From Marinobacter sp. THAF197a (lineage in GTDB: Bacteria > Pseudomonadota > Gammaproteobacteria > Pseudomonadales > Oleiphilaceae): DNA of 64,000 bases. This document shows positions 42,491 to 51,575 of the stretch, piece after piece; position 1 is the stretch's first letter, and the number at the start of each line of letters is the position of its first letter. Under the pieces are notes generated by a model. It saw only the letters and a program-made list of their open reading frames with translations, was not told the DNA's origin and did not search any database. The stretch is from assembly GCF_009363275.1 (NCBI RefSeq), contig NZ_CP045324.1, positions 1,240,001 to 1,304,000 on the forward strand. The letters run 5' to 3'. Both the position numbers and the translations under genes were made by a program.

Positions 42491-43816
42491 GAGGCTGTAA
42501 ACCAAATTGTGTAACTGCCCACGACTGAGTAATCTTTTCAAAAGTATACCATCGTGGGTACGCAATTGGACCAAGAAAAACTCAAAGCCATGGCCGCCGA
42601 GCTGGCCAAAGACATCAAGTCTGAAAAAGATCTCGGAGCCCTCACACAGCAGCTGGTCAAGCTCACCGTCGAGACCGCACTCAACGCCGAACTGGATGAG
42701 CATCTTGGATACGAGAAGCACGCTCTTGAAGGCCGTGGCACCGGCAACAGCCGTAACGGCTATTCTGCCAAGCGCCTGAAGGGCCAACACGGCGAAGTAC
42801 CGATACAGGCTCCTCGGGACCGGGACGGTTCCTTCGAGCCTCAGTTCGTCCGTAAAGGCCAGTCCCGCCTGACTCAGATGGATGACCAGATCCTAGCGCT
42901 TTACGCCAAGGGCCTGAGCACCCGAGACATCGTAGACGCCTTCAAGGAAATGTACGACGCCGACATCTCGGCGACTCTGGTGTCCAAGGTGACGGAGCGT
43001 GTGATCGATCAGGTTCACGAGTGGCAGAATCGCCCTGTTGATCCGATCTACCCCATCGTCTATCTGGACTGCATCGTTCTGAAAATTCGTCAGGACAAGA
43101 GGGTCATCAACAAGTCCCTATACCTGGCCCTGGGTATCAACATGGAGGGCCAGAAAGAGTTACTGGGCCTCTGGCTGGCCGAAACCGAGGGTGCGAAGTT
43201 CTGGCTATCGGTACTGACGGAACTGAAGAACCGTGGTTTGGAGGACATCCTGATCGCCTGTGTGGATGGCCTCAAAGGGTTCCCGGATGCCATTGCCGCT
43301 GAGTACCCCCAAACCAAGGTGCAACTGTGCATCGTGCACATGGTTCGCAATTCGCTGCGCTACGTGTCCTGGAAGGACTACAAGGCTGTGACGTCCGATC
43401 TGAAGCAGATCTATCAGTCCGCCACGGAACATGAAGCCCGGCAGGCACTGGCGGCCTTTGGAGAGCGCTGGGACAGCCAATACCCACAGATCTCTCGTTC
43501 CTGGCAAAGCCACTGGGAGAACCTGATCACCATCTTCGAGTACCCGCCGGCGATCCGGAAAGTGATCTACACCACCAATGCTATTGAGTCACTGAACAGT
43601 GTCATCCGCAAAGCCACCAAGCGCCGGAAGCTGTTCCCAAGTGATGACTCGGCCCTGAAAGTGGCCTTCCTGGCGATCCAGCAGGCCTCAAAGAAATGGA
43701 CCATGCCGATCCGTGATTGGAAGCCGGCATTGAATCGCTTTATTATCGAATTCGGTGACCGCCTGGACGGCCACCTGTAATGGGGTGGGCAGTTACACAG
43801 ATTTATTTACAGGCTC
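42491..43816 (+). mobile_element. IS256-family insertion sequence, intact
   Basis: 1326 bp. The ends are 30-bp imperfect inverted repeats beginning GAGGCTGTAAA (42491-42520) and, on the other strand, GAGCCTGTAAA (43787-43816). One full transposase gene lies inside. Flanking 8-bp direct repeats ATTACGTC fit IS256-type insertion, and their identity suggests a fairly recent event. A diverged 144-bp remnant of a related copy is at 50844-50987. Confidence 0.95.
42554..43780 (+). CDS. IS256-family transposase
   Basis: 408 residues, full length for the mutator/IS256 family. Features include ELDEHLGYEKHALEGRGTGNSRNGY, YPIVYLDCIVLKI (first catalytic Asp), LIACVDGLKGFPDAI (second Asp), the VQLCIVHMVRNSLRYVSWKD block and YTTNAIESLNSVIRKATKRRKLFPSDDSALKVAF (catalytic Glu). 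The start is GTG 42554, which has no good Shine-Dalgarno in this copy (AAAAGTAT). Intact, so probably active. Confidence 0.96.
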   Translation: MGTQLDQEKLKAMAAELAKDIKSEKDLGALTQQLVKLTVETALNAELDEHLGYEKHALEGRGTGNSRNGYSAKRLKGQHGEVPIQAPRDRDGSFEPQFVRKGQSRLTQMDDQILALYAKGLSTRDIVDAFKEMYDADISATLVSKVTERVIDQVHEWQNRPVDPIYPIVYLDCIVLKIRQDKRVINKSLYLALGINMEGQKELLGLWLAETEGAKFWLSVLTELKNRGLEDILIACVDGLKGFPDAIAAEYPQTKVQLCIVHMVRNSLRYVSWKDYKAVTSDLKQIYQSATEHEARQALAAFGERWDSQYPQISRSWQSHWENLITIFEYPPAIRKVIYTTNAIESLNSVIRKATKRRKLFPSDDSALKVAFLAIQQASKKWTMPIRDWKPALNRFIIEFGDRLDGHL

Positions 43817-43824
43817 ATTACGTC
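43817..43824. repeat. Right copy of IS target duplication
   Basis: ATTACGTC, matching 42483-42490. Its last two bases are part of the stop codon of the minus-strand rep gene, so the duplication kept that gene whole. Confidence 0.92.
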
Positions 43825-44716
43825 ACAGAGGACAATAAGATCTACTATGATCATCCCACCAGAAAGTAGATGTTTCGCAAGCCTGGTGCCCGGTTGAAAT
43901 GTCGTCAACCTCAACTACATCTTCCCTGTTAAAATGCGGTGCAATAGTTCCGAGTTCCCCGAATGATTGAACCAGTTGCAGTCCTTTGAGTTGTTGAGTG
44001 ACAACTATGAGCCATTGTGCAGTCGGTGAATCGCGTCGCGCTTTGGTTGAGTAGCCTGCCCAGTTGACAACCTGCTCTTTTACTTCTTGTGGCGCGCCTT
44101 GTATGCGTTCAACGTGAACCTCTGGTGTGTAATGCTCCTGCAATGCAAGCGCCCATGCCTCTTCCCAGCGCCTTTCTGACATGTAGTTGTTGCCCGCGAA
44201 CATTGAGGGCCTGACCAGCAAAAGACAGTGGAAGTGAGGGTGTGCGGTCGATGGATCTGACCAGCCAACGCTGACTTCCGTATACCGAATGGCACCGAGC
44301 ACGTTTTTTTGCCAAAACTGCCTTCTCGTCATGCGATAAAATGCTTGAGCCATTTTTTTTATTGTCTCTCGAAGATTCCAAGTCTCGCAGTTCCTGACTG
44401 TGAACGTCATGAAAAGCCATTTTCCCTCGGCAAGTTCGGGCCTGTAGTCAAAAAGCTTATGCATCTCCGCGCATGCTCTCTGGGAACGTCGCCATTGGCA
44501 GATAGGGCATTGCCGCTGTTTGCAGTAAAACGCAATAGGCTTTGGGCTAAAGGGGGAACTGTACGATAGGGATACTCGCTCAGCACACTCTAAGATTTTG
44601 CCCCCGGAACGCTCAGTTAGCGGATTAGTGAGTAAGATATGGCCCACCCACTCTGCTTGGCGCTTCAAGTAGGTTAGGTTATCAAGGTCGGGGTCGTGAT
44701 TATTGATCATGGTCAC
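43823..44716 (-). CDS. Rolling-circle replication initiator (Rep_1-like)
   Basis: 297 residues. The N-terminal half has a Cys pattern (FYCKQRQCPICQWRRS) then motif I, KWLFMTFTVRN; the HUH metal site follows as HPHFHCLLLV; the later WAGYSTKA carries the likely nicking Tyr. This order fits pC194/pUB110-type Rep proteins, which nick a double-strand origin. On this island it may drive replication of an excised circle. The IS256 element is inserted exactly at its 3' end without damaging it. GTG 44716 has GGAG 8 bases upstream; ATG 44710 is possible. Confidence 0.88.
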   Translation of the reverse strand: MTMINNHDPDLDNLTYLKRQAEWVGHILLTNPLTERSGGKILECAERVSLSYSSPFSPKPIAFYCKQRQCPICQWRRSQRACAEMHKLFDYRPELAEGKWLFMTFTVRNCETWNLRETIKKMAQAFYRMTRRQFWQKNVLGAIRYTEVSVGWSDPSTAHPHFHCLLLVRPSMFAGNNYMSERRWEEAWALALQEHYTPEVHVERIQGAPQEVKEQVVNWAGYSTKARRDSPTAQWLIVVTQQLKGLQLVQSFGELGTIAPHFNREDVVEVDDISTGHQACETSTFWWDDHSRSYCPL

Positions 44717-45314
44717 TGGTTTATCTCCAAATTAGGTGTTTCAGATTTATTTGGTTGAAGTGGCTGCGCAGGGTTAATTGGCACTTAATTGTCGAGGCAA
44801 TCGCGTGATTTGGTATGGTATGGTGTTGATATTTAGTGGTTTTGTGATGTCGGATAGTTGACTAATAATAAATATAAAGCTGGAGGACTGATGTGCCTCT
44901 CAAGCTATCAGGGGGTCGTTCTCTTCAATGCTGGGTGGGGGGATCAGTGAAATTTATGGTTCCTGGCATTGATTAGAACTGCTATGCAGCGGGAAGGGCT
45001 TCGGAAACGACTACAAGCCGGTTAGACTGCAGCGTCGGATGAATCATTGGGCTCTTTTCTGCTAAACATCTGCCTTTTGAGGGTATGCTGCGCCTCCCGT
45101 ACGTAGCCACGTTCAGACGATCATGAAGGCCTGTAAAAAATGATCTACGGAACTCTACCGGCGTCTACGCATTTCTCTCTTGCTGCGGGAGTGTGTTCTG
45201 GTGATTATTCTGCTCCACGGAGTCAGTGGCGAGGCCTTCCGATTAACGATAGGGGGCGTCGAGTTCGCTCGCAGATAGCTACGCACGGCCGATTCAGTCT
45301 TAAGGAGTTTGTTT
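44717..45314. other. 598-bp gap between divergent rep and the defence block
   Basis: No convincing gene on either strand. It contains a GGTATGG tandem (near 44,813-44,826), a GATCAT...ATGATC dyad (45119-45124, 45140-45145), and one very short frame with a good ribosome site (44891-44950). The region must hold the rep promoter, possibly a Rep nicking origin, and the promoter of the nine-gene block to the right. I could not identify an origin or a clear sigma-70 promoter. Confidence 0.6.
44891..44950 (+). CDS. Possible 19-residue leader peptide
   Basis: ATG at 44891 is preceded by TGGAGGA at ideal spacing and opens a 19-codon frame ending TGA. It is too short to judge as a protein. The strong ribosome site and the position, about 365 bases before the SNF2 gene, make a leader or antitoxin-like peptide conceivable. 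Confidence 0.25.
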   Translation: MCLSSYQGVVLFNAGWGDQ

Positions 45315-48245
45315 TTGATCACCGCCTATCACGCAAAATACTACGCTCATGAACTGACGCGTCGGCATGCTGTTGATGGTGTGGACAGGCTGTCGCAGTC
45401 ACTCTTTGACGCAAGTGTTGATCTTAACCCGCACCAGATTGAGGCTGCGCTTTTCGCAATCCGCAACCCCCTTCAGCAGGGTGTTCTGCTTGCTGACGAA
45501 GTAGGTCTGGGCAAAACAATTGAAGCTGCTTTGGTCGTTTGTCAGTTGTGGGCGGAGCGCCGACGCAAGTTGCTGATCATTGCTCCGGCCAGCTTGCGCA
45601 AGCAATGGGCGCAAGAGTTGCTGGAAAAGTTTGCTGTGCCAACAACGGTTCTGGACGCTGTTGCGCTCCGCAAGCAGTCTGCTGGGAGTGCTCTGGATAC
45701 TCTTCAGCGGATGGTGGGAAAAACCGTCATCATCATGTCCTATCAGTTTGCTGCGCGGCTGGAGGCTGAACTGCGTGCCATACCCTGGGATGTAGTGGTT
45801 ATTGATGAGGCTCACAAGCTTCGTAATGCCCATCGCCCGAGTAATAGAACTGGGCAAGCGCTTCGCCGGGCATTGGAAGGCCGCAAAAAACTTTTGCTCA
45901 CAGCAACACCCCTGCAAAACTCCCTGATGGAGCTTTATGGCCTCTCAACCTTGATTGACGAGCACCTGTTCGGCGATGAAAAGGCTTTCCGTAAGCAGTA
46001 TGTAAATAATCCGAGCGGTCTTGAGGAGCTGCGAGGTCGCTTGGCCGCCTTCACTCAACGAACGCTGCGTAAGGATGTGCTGGAGTATATTCAGTACACC
46101 GAGCGTCATGCTCTAACCCAGCCATTCAGTCCAACGGACGAAGAGCAGGCCGTCTATGAGCGCGTTTCAGCATTTCTTCTGCGGGAAGACTCGTATGCTT
46201 TGCCCAAGCGCCAGCGTCATCTAACGGGTCTGATTCTTCGGAAATTGCTCGCCTCCAGCACCCCTGCAATCCTGGCGACACTTTCGACTATCTGCGCGCG
46301 GCTTGAGCAGATGTTGGATGATGAGGGGGATGCTGAGAAGATTAATTTGATTGAGCAGTGGGTCGAAGAGGATGACCTTGAAACTGATTATCTCGAGGAG
46401 GATCAGCAAGAAACCCTTGAAATTGATAATGTCGTTTCAGGTGATCTAGCCGCTCCGGATTCGACGGCGGCAGGCCCTGAGCAAAAAAAGCAGGCGATAC
46501 GACAAGAGCTTGTTGAATTAAACGAAATCATCGCGCTAGCCCAGGGCTTGAGTGGTGATACCAAAGCGCAGTCACTGCTCACAGCGCTCAAGCATGGTTT
46601 TAGCAACATGGCAGAGCTTGGCGCTCCCCGCAAAGCTATTATTTTTACTGAATCCAAGCGTACTCAAGAATACCTTTACCAGTTTCTGGCGACGAATGGT
46701 TATGACGGCAAACTGGCCCTTTTCAGCGGAACGAATAATCACCCAGACACCACGCTTATCTATCAACAATGGCTAAATGAGCATAAAGGGTCAGACCGAG
46801 TGACCGGGTCGCCCCAGGTAGATCGCCGTACCGCCTTAATTGATCATTTCCGCAAGGATGACGGGACTGGCGCGGACATTATGATCGCCACAGAGGCTGC
46901 TGCAGAGGGTGTGAATCTACAATTCTGCGCGTTGGTCATTAACTATGACTTGCCGTGGAATCCGCAACGAGTAGAGCAACGCATTGGCCGCTGCCATCGA
47001 TATGGTCAGCGTTATGATGTTGTTGTGATCAACTTCCTCAATACAAGGAACCAAGCGGATCAGCGCGTGTTGGAACTGCTGTCTGAGAAGTTCAACCTGT
47101 TCTCTGGTGTCTTTGGTGCATCAGATGAAGTGCTCGGTCGCATTGAAAGCGGTATCGACTTCGAAAAACGTATTCTCAAAATTTATGAGACTTGTCGTCA
47201 TCCGGATGATATCGAGCAAGCGTTCAATTCCTTGCAGGCAGAGTTGGAACAAGCGATAAATGACCGCATTCAAGAAACGCAGAGCCAGCTGCTGGAGAAC
47301 TTTGATGAAGACGTACACGATCGTCTGAAGTTACGCCTAAACGAGGCGGAAGCTCGCCTGGATAAATTGGGCCGCTGGTTCTGGGGAACGACGCGCTTTG
47401 CACTGGAAAAGCATGCACGCTTCGACCATGACAGCTATGCATTTGCTCTAAAGCAGTCTCCGGAGAGTATTAGCCCCCCGGTCGCTCCAGGACGCTACCA
47501 ACTGATTCGTGGAGCAACTCAGCCCGATATGCTTGCTCATGCATACCGACTTAGCCACCCTTTGGGCGAGTGGACAATTGAGACCAGCTTGTCGGCCCCC
47601 ACACCAATGGCGCAACTGGTTTTTAATTACAGTGCTCATGGTGGCAAGATTAGTCTCATCGAAGACCTGCTTGGACAATCCGGCTGGATACGACTTGACC
47701 GGCTTGAAGTTACGGCATTTGAAACCACTGATGCGCTGCTATTTTCTGGTTTGACTGATGATGGCCGCACACTTGACCAAGAGGCCTGCGAGAAACTCAT
47801 GGCCGTAGAGGCCTTTGACCGTCCGGAAAGAGTGAATGGCCCGCTACCCCCAGAATTAGACGCCAATGCTGAGCGCTATATCGCTGCAGCTGTTGCAGAG
47901 ATACTGGAAATCAACCAGCGCCTTTTCAACGACGAACGAGACAAGTTAGAGAAGTGGGCTGAGGACAAACTGGTGGCTGCAGAGGAAGTGCTCAAAAACA
48001 CGAAAGCTCGAATTAACCAGCTTAAACGCGACGCTCGTAAAGCGGCGACCCTCCAAGAACAAGCTGGTATTCAGCAGGAGATTTCATCTCTGGAAAAGCA
48101 GCAGCGCCGCCAACGGCAGGAAATCTTTGCCGTCGAGGATGAAATCATCGATAAGCGAGATCAGCTAATCGAATCGCTGCAACAACGTTTACAGGAAAGA
48201 ACAGAAACTACTACTCTCTTCACCCTTCGCTGGCAAGTGGTGTAA
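45315..48245 (+). CDS. SNF2-family helicase of a three-gene restriction-type system
   Basis: 976 residues. The N-terminal ATPase lobe has DEVGLGKT (Lys67) and IDEAH (164-167). The C-terminal lobe has IATEAAAEGVNLQFC and the arginine-finger motif QRIGRCHRYGQ (about 555-564). A long coiled coil occupies about 860-960. It is a RapA/HepA-like or DISARM DrmD-like translocase, here followed by a methyltransferase and a Res-like nuclease. Start: TTG 45315, 7 bases after AAGGAG (45302-45307); the TTG at 45309 is too close to it. The methyltransferase gene begins 48 bases after the stop. Confidence 0.9.
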   Translation: MITAYHAKYYAHELTRRHAVDGVDRLSQSLFDASVDLNPHQIEAALFAIRNPLQQGVLLADEVGLGKTIEAALVVCQLWAERRRKLLIIAPASLRKQWAQELLEKFAVPTTVLDAVALRKQSAGSALDTLQRMVGKTVIIMSYQFAARLEAELRAIPWDVVVIDEAHKLRNAHRPSNRTGQALRRALEGRKKLLLTATPLQNSLMELYGLSTLIDEHLFGDEKAFRKQYVNNPSGLEELRGRLAAFTQRTLRKDVLEYIQYTERHALTQPFSPTDEEQAVYERVSAFLLREDSYALPKRQRHLTGLILRKLLASSTPAILATLSTICARLEQMLDDEGDAEKINLIEQWVEEDDLETDYLEEDQQETLEIDNVVSGDLAAPDSTAAGPEQKKQAIRQELVELNEIIALAQGLSGDTKAQSLLTALKHGFSNMAELGAPRKAIIFTESKRTQEYLYQFLATNGYDGKLALFSGTNNHPDTTLIYQQWLNEHKGSDRVTGSPQVDRRTALIDHFRKDDGTGADIMIATEAAAEGVNLQFCALVINYDLPWNPQRVEQRIGRCHRYGQRYDVVVINFLNTRNQADQRVLELLSEKFNLFSGVFGASDEVLGRIESGIDFEKRILKIYETCRHPDDIEQAFNSLQAELEQAINDRIQETQSQLLENFDEDVHDRLKLRLNEAEARLDKLGRWFWGTTRFALEKHARFDHDSYAFALKQSPESISPPVAPGRYQLIRGATQPDMLAHAYRLSHPLGEWTIETSLSAPTPMAQLVFNYSAHGGKISLIEDLLGQSGWIRLDRLEVTAFETTDALLFSGLTDDGRTLDQEACEKLMAVEAFDRPERVNGPLPPELDANAERYIAAAVAEILEINQRLFNDERDKLEKWAEDKLVAAEEVLKNTKARINQLKRDARKAATLQEQAGIQQEISSLEKQQRRQRQEIFAVEDEIIDKRDQLIESLQQRLQERTETTTLFTLRWQVV

Positions 48246-48293
48246 TACCCCCCCGGCAAGTTACCCAGGGAAATAACCTTTAAGGCTTGAATC

Positions 48294-50867
48294 ATGAGCG
48301 CAATGAATAACGCTAAATTCCAGGAACTCGTTGCCAAGCTGCGCGAGATTTTCCAGATTGACCGCCCAGAGCTAGATTTTGGTATCTATCGAATCCTCAA
48401 TGCTCGTGCCGATGAGATTAATGAGTACCTGGAGCAGCGCCTGCCGGAAAAGGTTCAAGCAGCACTTAGCAGCGGTAATGAAGCTCAGCGAGAGCAGGTT
48501 GCCCGTGAGCTGAAAGAAAAAGAAGAGCAGTACATCGCCGATGGGGTCGACCCTTCCACTGTCCCCAAGGTGCAGGAACTGCGCAAAAAGTTGGCCGAAT
48601 ACAGTGCCGGCGCTTCCGAACACGAAAACGCCGTTTTCTCGCATCTACTGGCGTTCTTTTCTCGCTACTATGACAGCGGCGACTTCATCAGCCAGCGACG
48701 GTACAAAGGCGATACCTACGCCATTCCCTATTCTGGGGAAGAGGTCATGCTGCACTGGGCTAATAAAGATCAGTATTACACCAAGAGTGGCGAGAACTTC
48801 TCCAATTACAGCTTCAAACTGGAAGACGGCCGAATGGTGCACTTCCGCTTAGTCACAGCAGATACCGCCAAAGACAACCGCAAGGATAATGACAAAGAGC
48901 GTCGCTTCGCCCTGGTTCAGCCAAAAACAGTTGTTCGCACTGATGATCGGGGTGATGAGTATGAAGAAGACTTGATCCCAGTCGAGGAAATCGGTGGCGA
49001 AGATGGCCAGGAACTGGTCATTCGCTTCGAATACGCACCTCAGACCAAAGGAACCAAGCAGGAAACATTGGTTAAACAAGCCGTGGACGTGGTGTTGGAT
49101 AACAGGGAGGTTAAGGCTCGCTGGCTGGATCTAGCTAACCGTGCACCTACTGAAAAGAATCCCCAGCGAACCCTATTGGAGAAGCATCTAAGCGACTACA
49201 CGAACAAGAATACCGCTGATTACTTCATCCATAAGGACCTGGGTCGGTTTTTGCGTCGGGAATTGGATTTTTACATCAAGAGCGAAGTTATGCACTTGGA
49301 CGACGTGCAAAATGCGGAGGCTTTTTCTGAAATCGAAAAAAACCTTCGCATGATTCAGTGTCTACGGATCATAGCCACAGAGCTAATTCAGTTCCTTGCC
49401 CAACTAGAAAATTTCCAGAAGAGGCTGTGGCTGAAGAAAAAGTTTGTCGTTTCGAGTCACTACTGCATCACATTAGATCGCGTGCCAGAAGAGTTTTATC
49501 CCGAAATTGTGAAAAATGATCTCCAGTGGGAGCAATGGAAGAGGCTTGGGGTCTGGGGTGGTTTATCTACTAGGTCGATAGAAGAACTGAAAAACGGAAA
49601 GTACCGGATGGTGGACACGAGCTTGTTTGTCGATGGCTTTAAGCATCGACTGCTTGCCTCTATTGATGCTGTTGACGAAAAGCTTGATGGGGTGTTGATT
49701 AATGCCGACAATTTTCAAGGCCTCAGCTTCCTGCAAGGTAGTTTTTCTCAGAAATGTTCCGGCATTTATATAGATCCTCCGTATAACACTGATGCCTCTC
49801 CGATAGTCTATAAAAACGGTTATCAGCACTCATCTTGGGCCAGCTTATTTGCGGATCGGATGAAGCTTGCTCAAGATTTGTTAAAGCCCGATTCGTCGAT
49901 CTGTGTTGCTATTGATGATTTCGAGTATCCCCAACAATACTTGATAATGGAAGGTGCCTTAGGTTTTCGCCATTCAGCTACGGCGGTTATCCGAAGTAAG
50001 CCTCAGGGGAGGCCAACTGCTGCGGGTTTTTCTGCTAACCATGAGTACGCCGTATTTTGGTCAAAGGTGGAAAAACCGTCTATTGGACGCCTTCCCCGAA
50101 TTGGCTCGAAAGCAGACCGCTATCCGTACACCGATGAGAAGGGAATATATTCTTGGGCTAACTTCAGGAAGTCGGGAACGGATTCCAACCGCATTGATAG
50201 AAAAAAGTCATTCTACCCGGTTTATGTAGCAGGTAAGTCTATCCGGGTGCCAGAAATGGTTTGGGAGGATGATCGTTGGATTGCCCTAGATGATCCAACT
50301 GAAAACGAGGTTGCGGTTTGGCCGGTCGACCCAAGTGGTAATGAAAAAGTGTGGACTTGTTCAGCAACACGCCTGCGCACTGAGCTAGATGATTTAAAAG
50401 TAATCTTAGGTGATGATGGCTCTATTGAATTGCAGAAAAAATATCGACCAAATCAAGAGGGCGCTCTGCCAGGGACATGGTGGGATAGGCCCGAGTACTC
50501 AGCTAGTGAGAGTGGAACAAAAGTTCTGAAAAATCAGTTTACTCAGAAGAGTTTTGACTTTCCCAAAAGTATAAACCTTGTGATTGATAATCTTCGTGTT
50601 CTAAATATAGACGGAAGTGGCATCGTAGTTGACTATTTTGCTGGCTCTGGAACAACCGGTTGTGCAGCAATTGCTCTGAATCGAGAGGATGGGGAGAACC
50701 GAAAGTACCTTTTGATAGAGCAGGGGGAGTACTTTGATACAGTTCTTAAACCGAGGCTCCAAAAGATCGTTTACTCTGCTGATTGGAAAAATGGGATACC
50801 AGCAACGCCTGAAACTGGAATTTCTCATTGTTTCAAAGTCCTCGAGGCTGTAAACCAAATTGTGTAA
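48294..50867 (+). CDS. Beta-class DNA adenine methyltransferase (Mod), N-terminal part; gene split by IS remnant
   Basis: 857 codons: 850 native, then seven (EAVNQIV) read from an IS end before TAA. Motif IV DPPY is at 494-497 and motif I FAGSG at 782-786, the beta-class order typical of type III Mod proteins, with the target-recognition region between. The N-terminal 450 residues are charged and helical. The native frame resumes after the 144-bp remnant, so the intact protein would have had about 1045 residues. All catalytic motifs lie in this part, so it could still methylate if the tail is supplied by the next frame. Alternatively it is a pseudogene. Confidence 0.85.
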   Translation: MSAMNNAKFQELVAKLREIFQIDRPELDFGIYRILNARADEINEYLEQRLPEKVQAALSSGNEAQREQVARELKEKEEQYIADGVDPSTVPKVQELRKKLAEYSAGASEHENAVFSHLLAFFSRYYDSGDFISQRRYKGDTYAIPYSGEEVMLHWANKDQYYTKSGENFSNYSFKLEDGRMVHFRLVTADTAKDNRKDNDKERRFALVQPKTVVRTDDRGDEYEEDLIPVEEIGGEDGQELVIRFEYAPQTKGTKQETLVKQAVDVVLDNREVKARWLDLANRAPTEKNPQRTLLEKHLSDYTNKNTADYFIHKDLGRFLRRELDFYIKSEVMHLDDVQNAEAFSEIEKNLRMIQCLRIIATELIQFLAQLENFQKRLWLKKKFVVSSHYCITLDRVPEEFYPEIVKNDLQWEQWKRLGVWGGLSTRSIEELKNGKYRMVDTSLFVDGFKHRLLASIDAVDEKLDGVLINADNFQGLSFLQGSFSQKCSGIYIDPPYNTDASPIVYKNGYQHSSWASLFADRMKLAQDLLKPDSSICVAIDDFEYPQQYLIMEGALGFRHSATAVIRSKPQGRPTAAGFSANHEYAVFWSKVEKPSIGRLPRIGSKADRYPYTDEKGIYSWANFRKSGTDSNRIDRKKSFYPVYVAGKSIRVPEMVWEDDRWIALDDPTENEVAVWPVDPSGNEKVWTCSATRLRTELDDLKVILGDDGSIELQKKYRPNQEGALPGTWWDRPEYSASESGTKVLKNQFTQKSFDFPKSINLVIDNLRVLNIDGSGIVVDYFAGSGTTGCAAIALNREDGENRKYLLIEQGEYFDTVLKPRLQKIVYSADWKNGIPATPETGISHCFKVLEAVNQIV

Positions 50868-50987
50868 CTGCTCACGACTGAGTAATCTTTTCAAAAGGAT
50901 ACCATCGTGGGTATACAAGTGGACCAAGAAAAACTCAAAGCCATGGCCGCCGAGCTGGCCAAAGACATCAAGTCTGAAAAAGATCTC
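50844..50987 (+). mobile_element. IS256-family remnant, left end only
   Basis: 144 bp that match bases 1-144 of the intact IS at 42491 with 5 differences, covering the left inverted repeat, the transposase start and 27 transposase codons. No right end follows. The remnant joins the methyltransferase at GTCCTC on the left and AAGCTA on the right. CTC is shared by the IS breakpoint and the left flank, consistent with a small-homology deletion that removed the rest of the IS and the right target copy. Confidence 0.93.
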
Positions 50988-51575
50988 AAGCTAGAGGGCT
51001 ACGAGGACACACTTAATAACCTGCAGCTCCGCCGTGACCCTCAACAAAATAAGACCCTTAGCCTGCTCGATCAGCCAGCCATAGATGACTACTTGCTGCA
51101 CTATATGCTGGATGTAGAAAGCCGGGGATCGCTGCTGTCTGTTGAGGATTTCAAAAAGCCTTTTGATTACAGCATGAACATCGCCGTTGATTCAGCGGGT
51201 GCCTCCGAGGAAACCAAAGTCGACCTGGTGGAAACCTTCAACTACCTGATTGGCCTGCATGTAAAACACATGGATGCCCAGCCAGAGAGAGGTTTTGTTA
51301 CCGTCACTGGCACCCTGCCTAGTGGCGAGAGCTGTTTGGTTCTGTGGCGCGATTGCGACGTGCTGGATTACGAAGGTGTTACTCGTTTGTGCGATAAGCT
51401 AGCGATTAACCCTGCCGACAATGAATTTGATGTGGTCTATATCAACGGCGATCACAACATTCCCACTGTGCTGACTCAAACCGCCGAAGAGGGCGGAGCC
51501 ACTCGCGTGCTCAAACTGCGCCAGATCGAGCCCGAGTTTCTGGACCGCATGTTCTCGGCAGGAGATGCGGTGTGA
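50907..51575 (+). CDS. Mod C-terminal part translated from an IS-derived start
   Basis: 222 codons: residues 1-27 are transposase N-terminus (GIQVDQEKLKAMAAELAK...), residues 28-222 are native methyltransferase tail beginning KLEGYEDTLNNLQLRRD. Frame is kept because the remnant is 48 codons long. GTG 50907 has AAGGA at 50895-50899, 7 bases upstream; the intact IS reads AAAAGTAT there. The tail may contact the Res-like protein, whose GTG start overlaps this stop (GTGA). If expressed, the two parts could make a split methyltransferase. Confidence 0.8.
   Translation: MGIQVDQEKLKAMAAELAKDIKSEKDLKLEGYEDTLNNLQLRRDPQQNKTLSLLDQPAIDDYLLHYMLDVESRGSLLSVEDFKKPFDYSMNIAVDSAGASEETKVDLVETFNYLIGLHVKHMDAQPERGFVTVTGTLPSGESCLVLWRDCDVLDYEGVTRLCDKLAINPADNEFDVVYINGDHNIPTVLTQTAEEGGATRVLKLRQIEPEFLDRMFSAGDAV

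Noticed and set aside
32568..44716. Calling the left island part a complete prophage
   Set aside because: There are recombination and regulatory genes but no capsid, terminase, tail or lysis genes.
45140..45352. 70-residue frame ahead of the SNF2 gene
   Set aside because: No ribosome site, overlaps the SNF2 start in another frame, composition like noncoding sequence.
50907..51575. Annotating this frame as an IS256 transposase fragment
   Set aside because: Only the first 27 codons come from the IS; the other 195 are native methyltransferase sequence.
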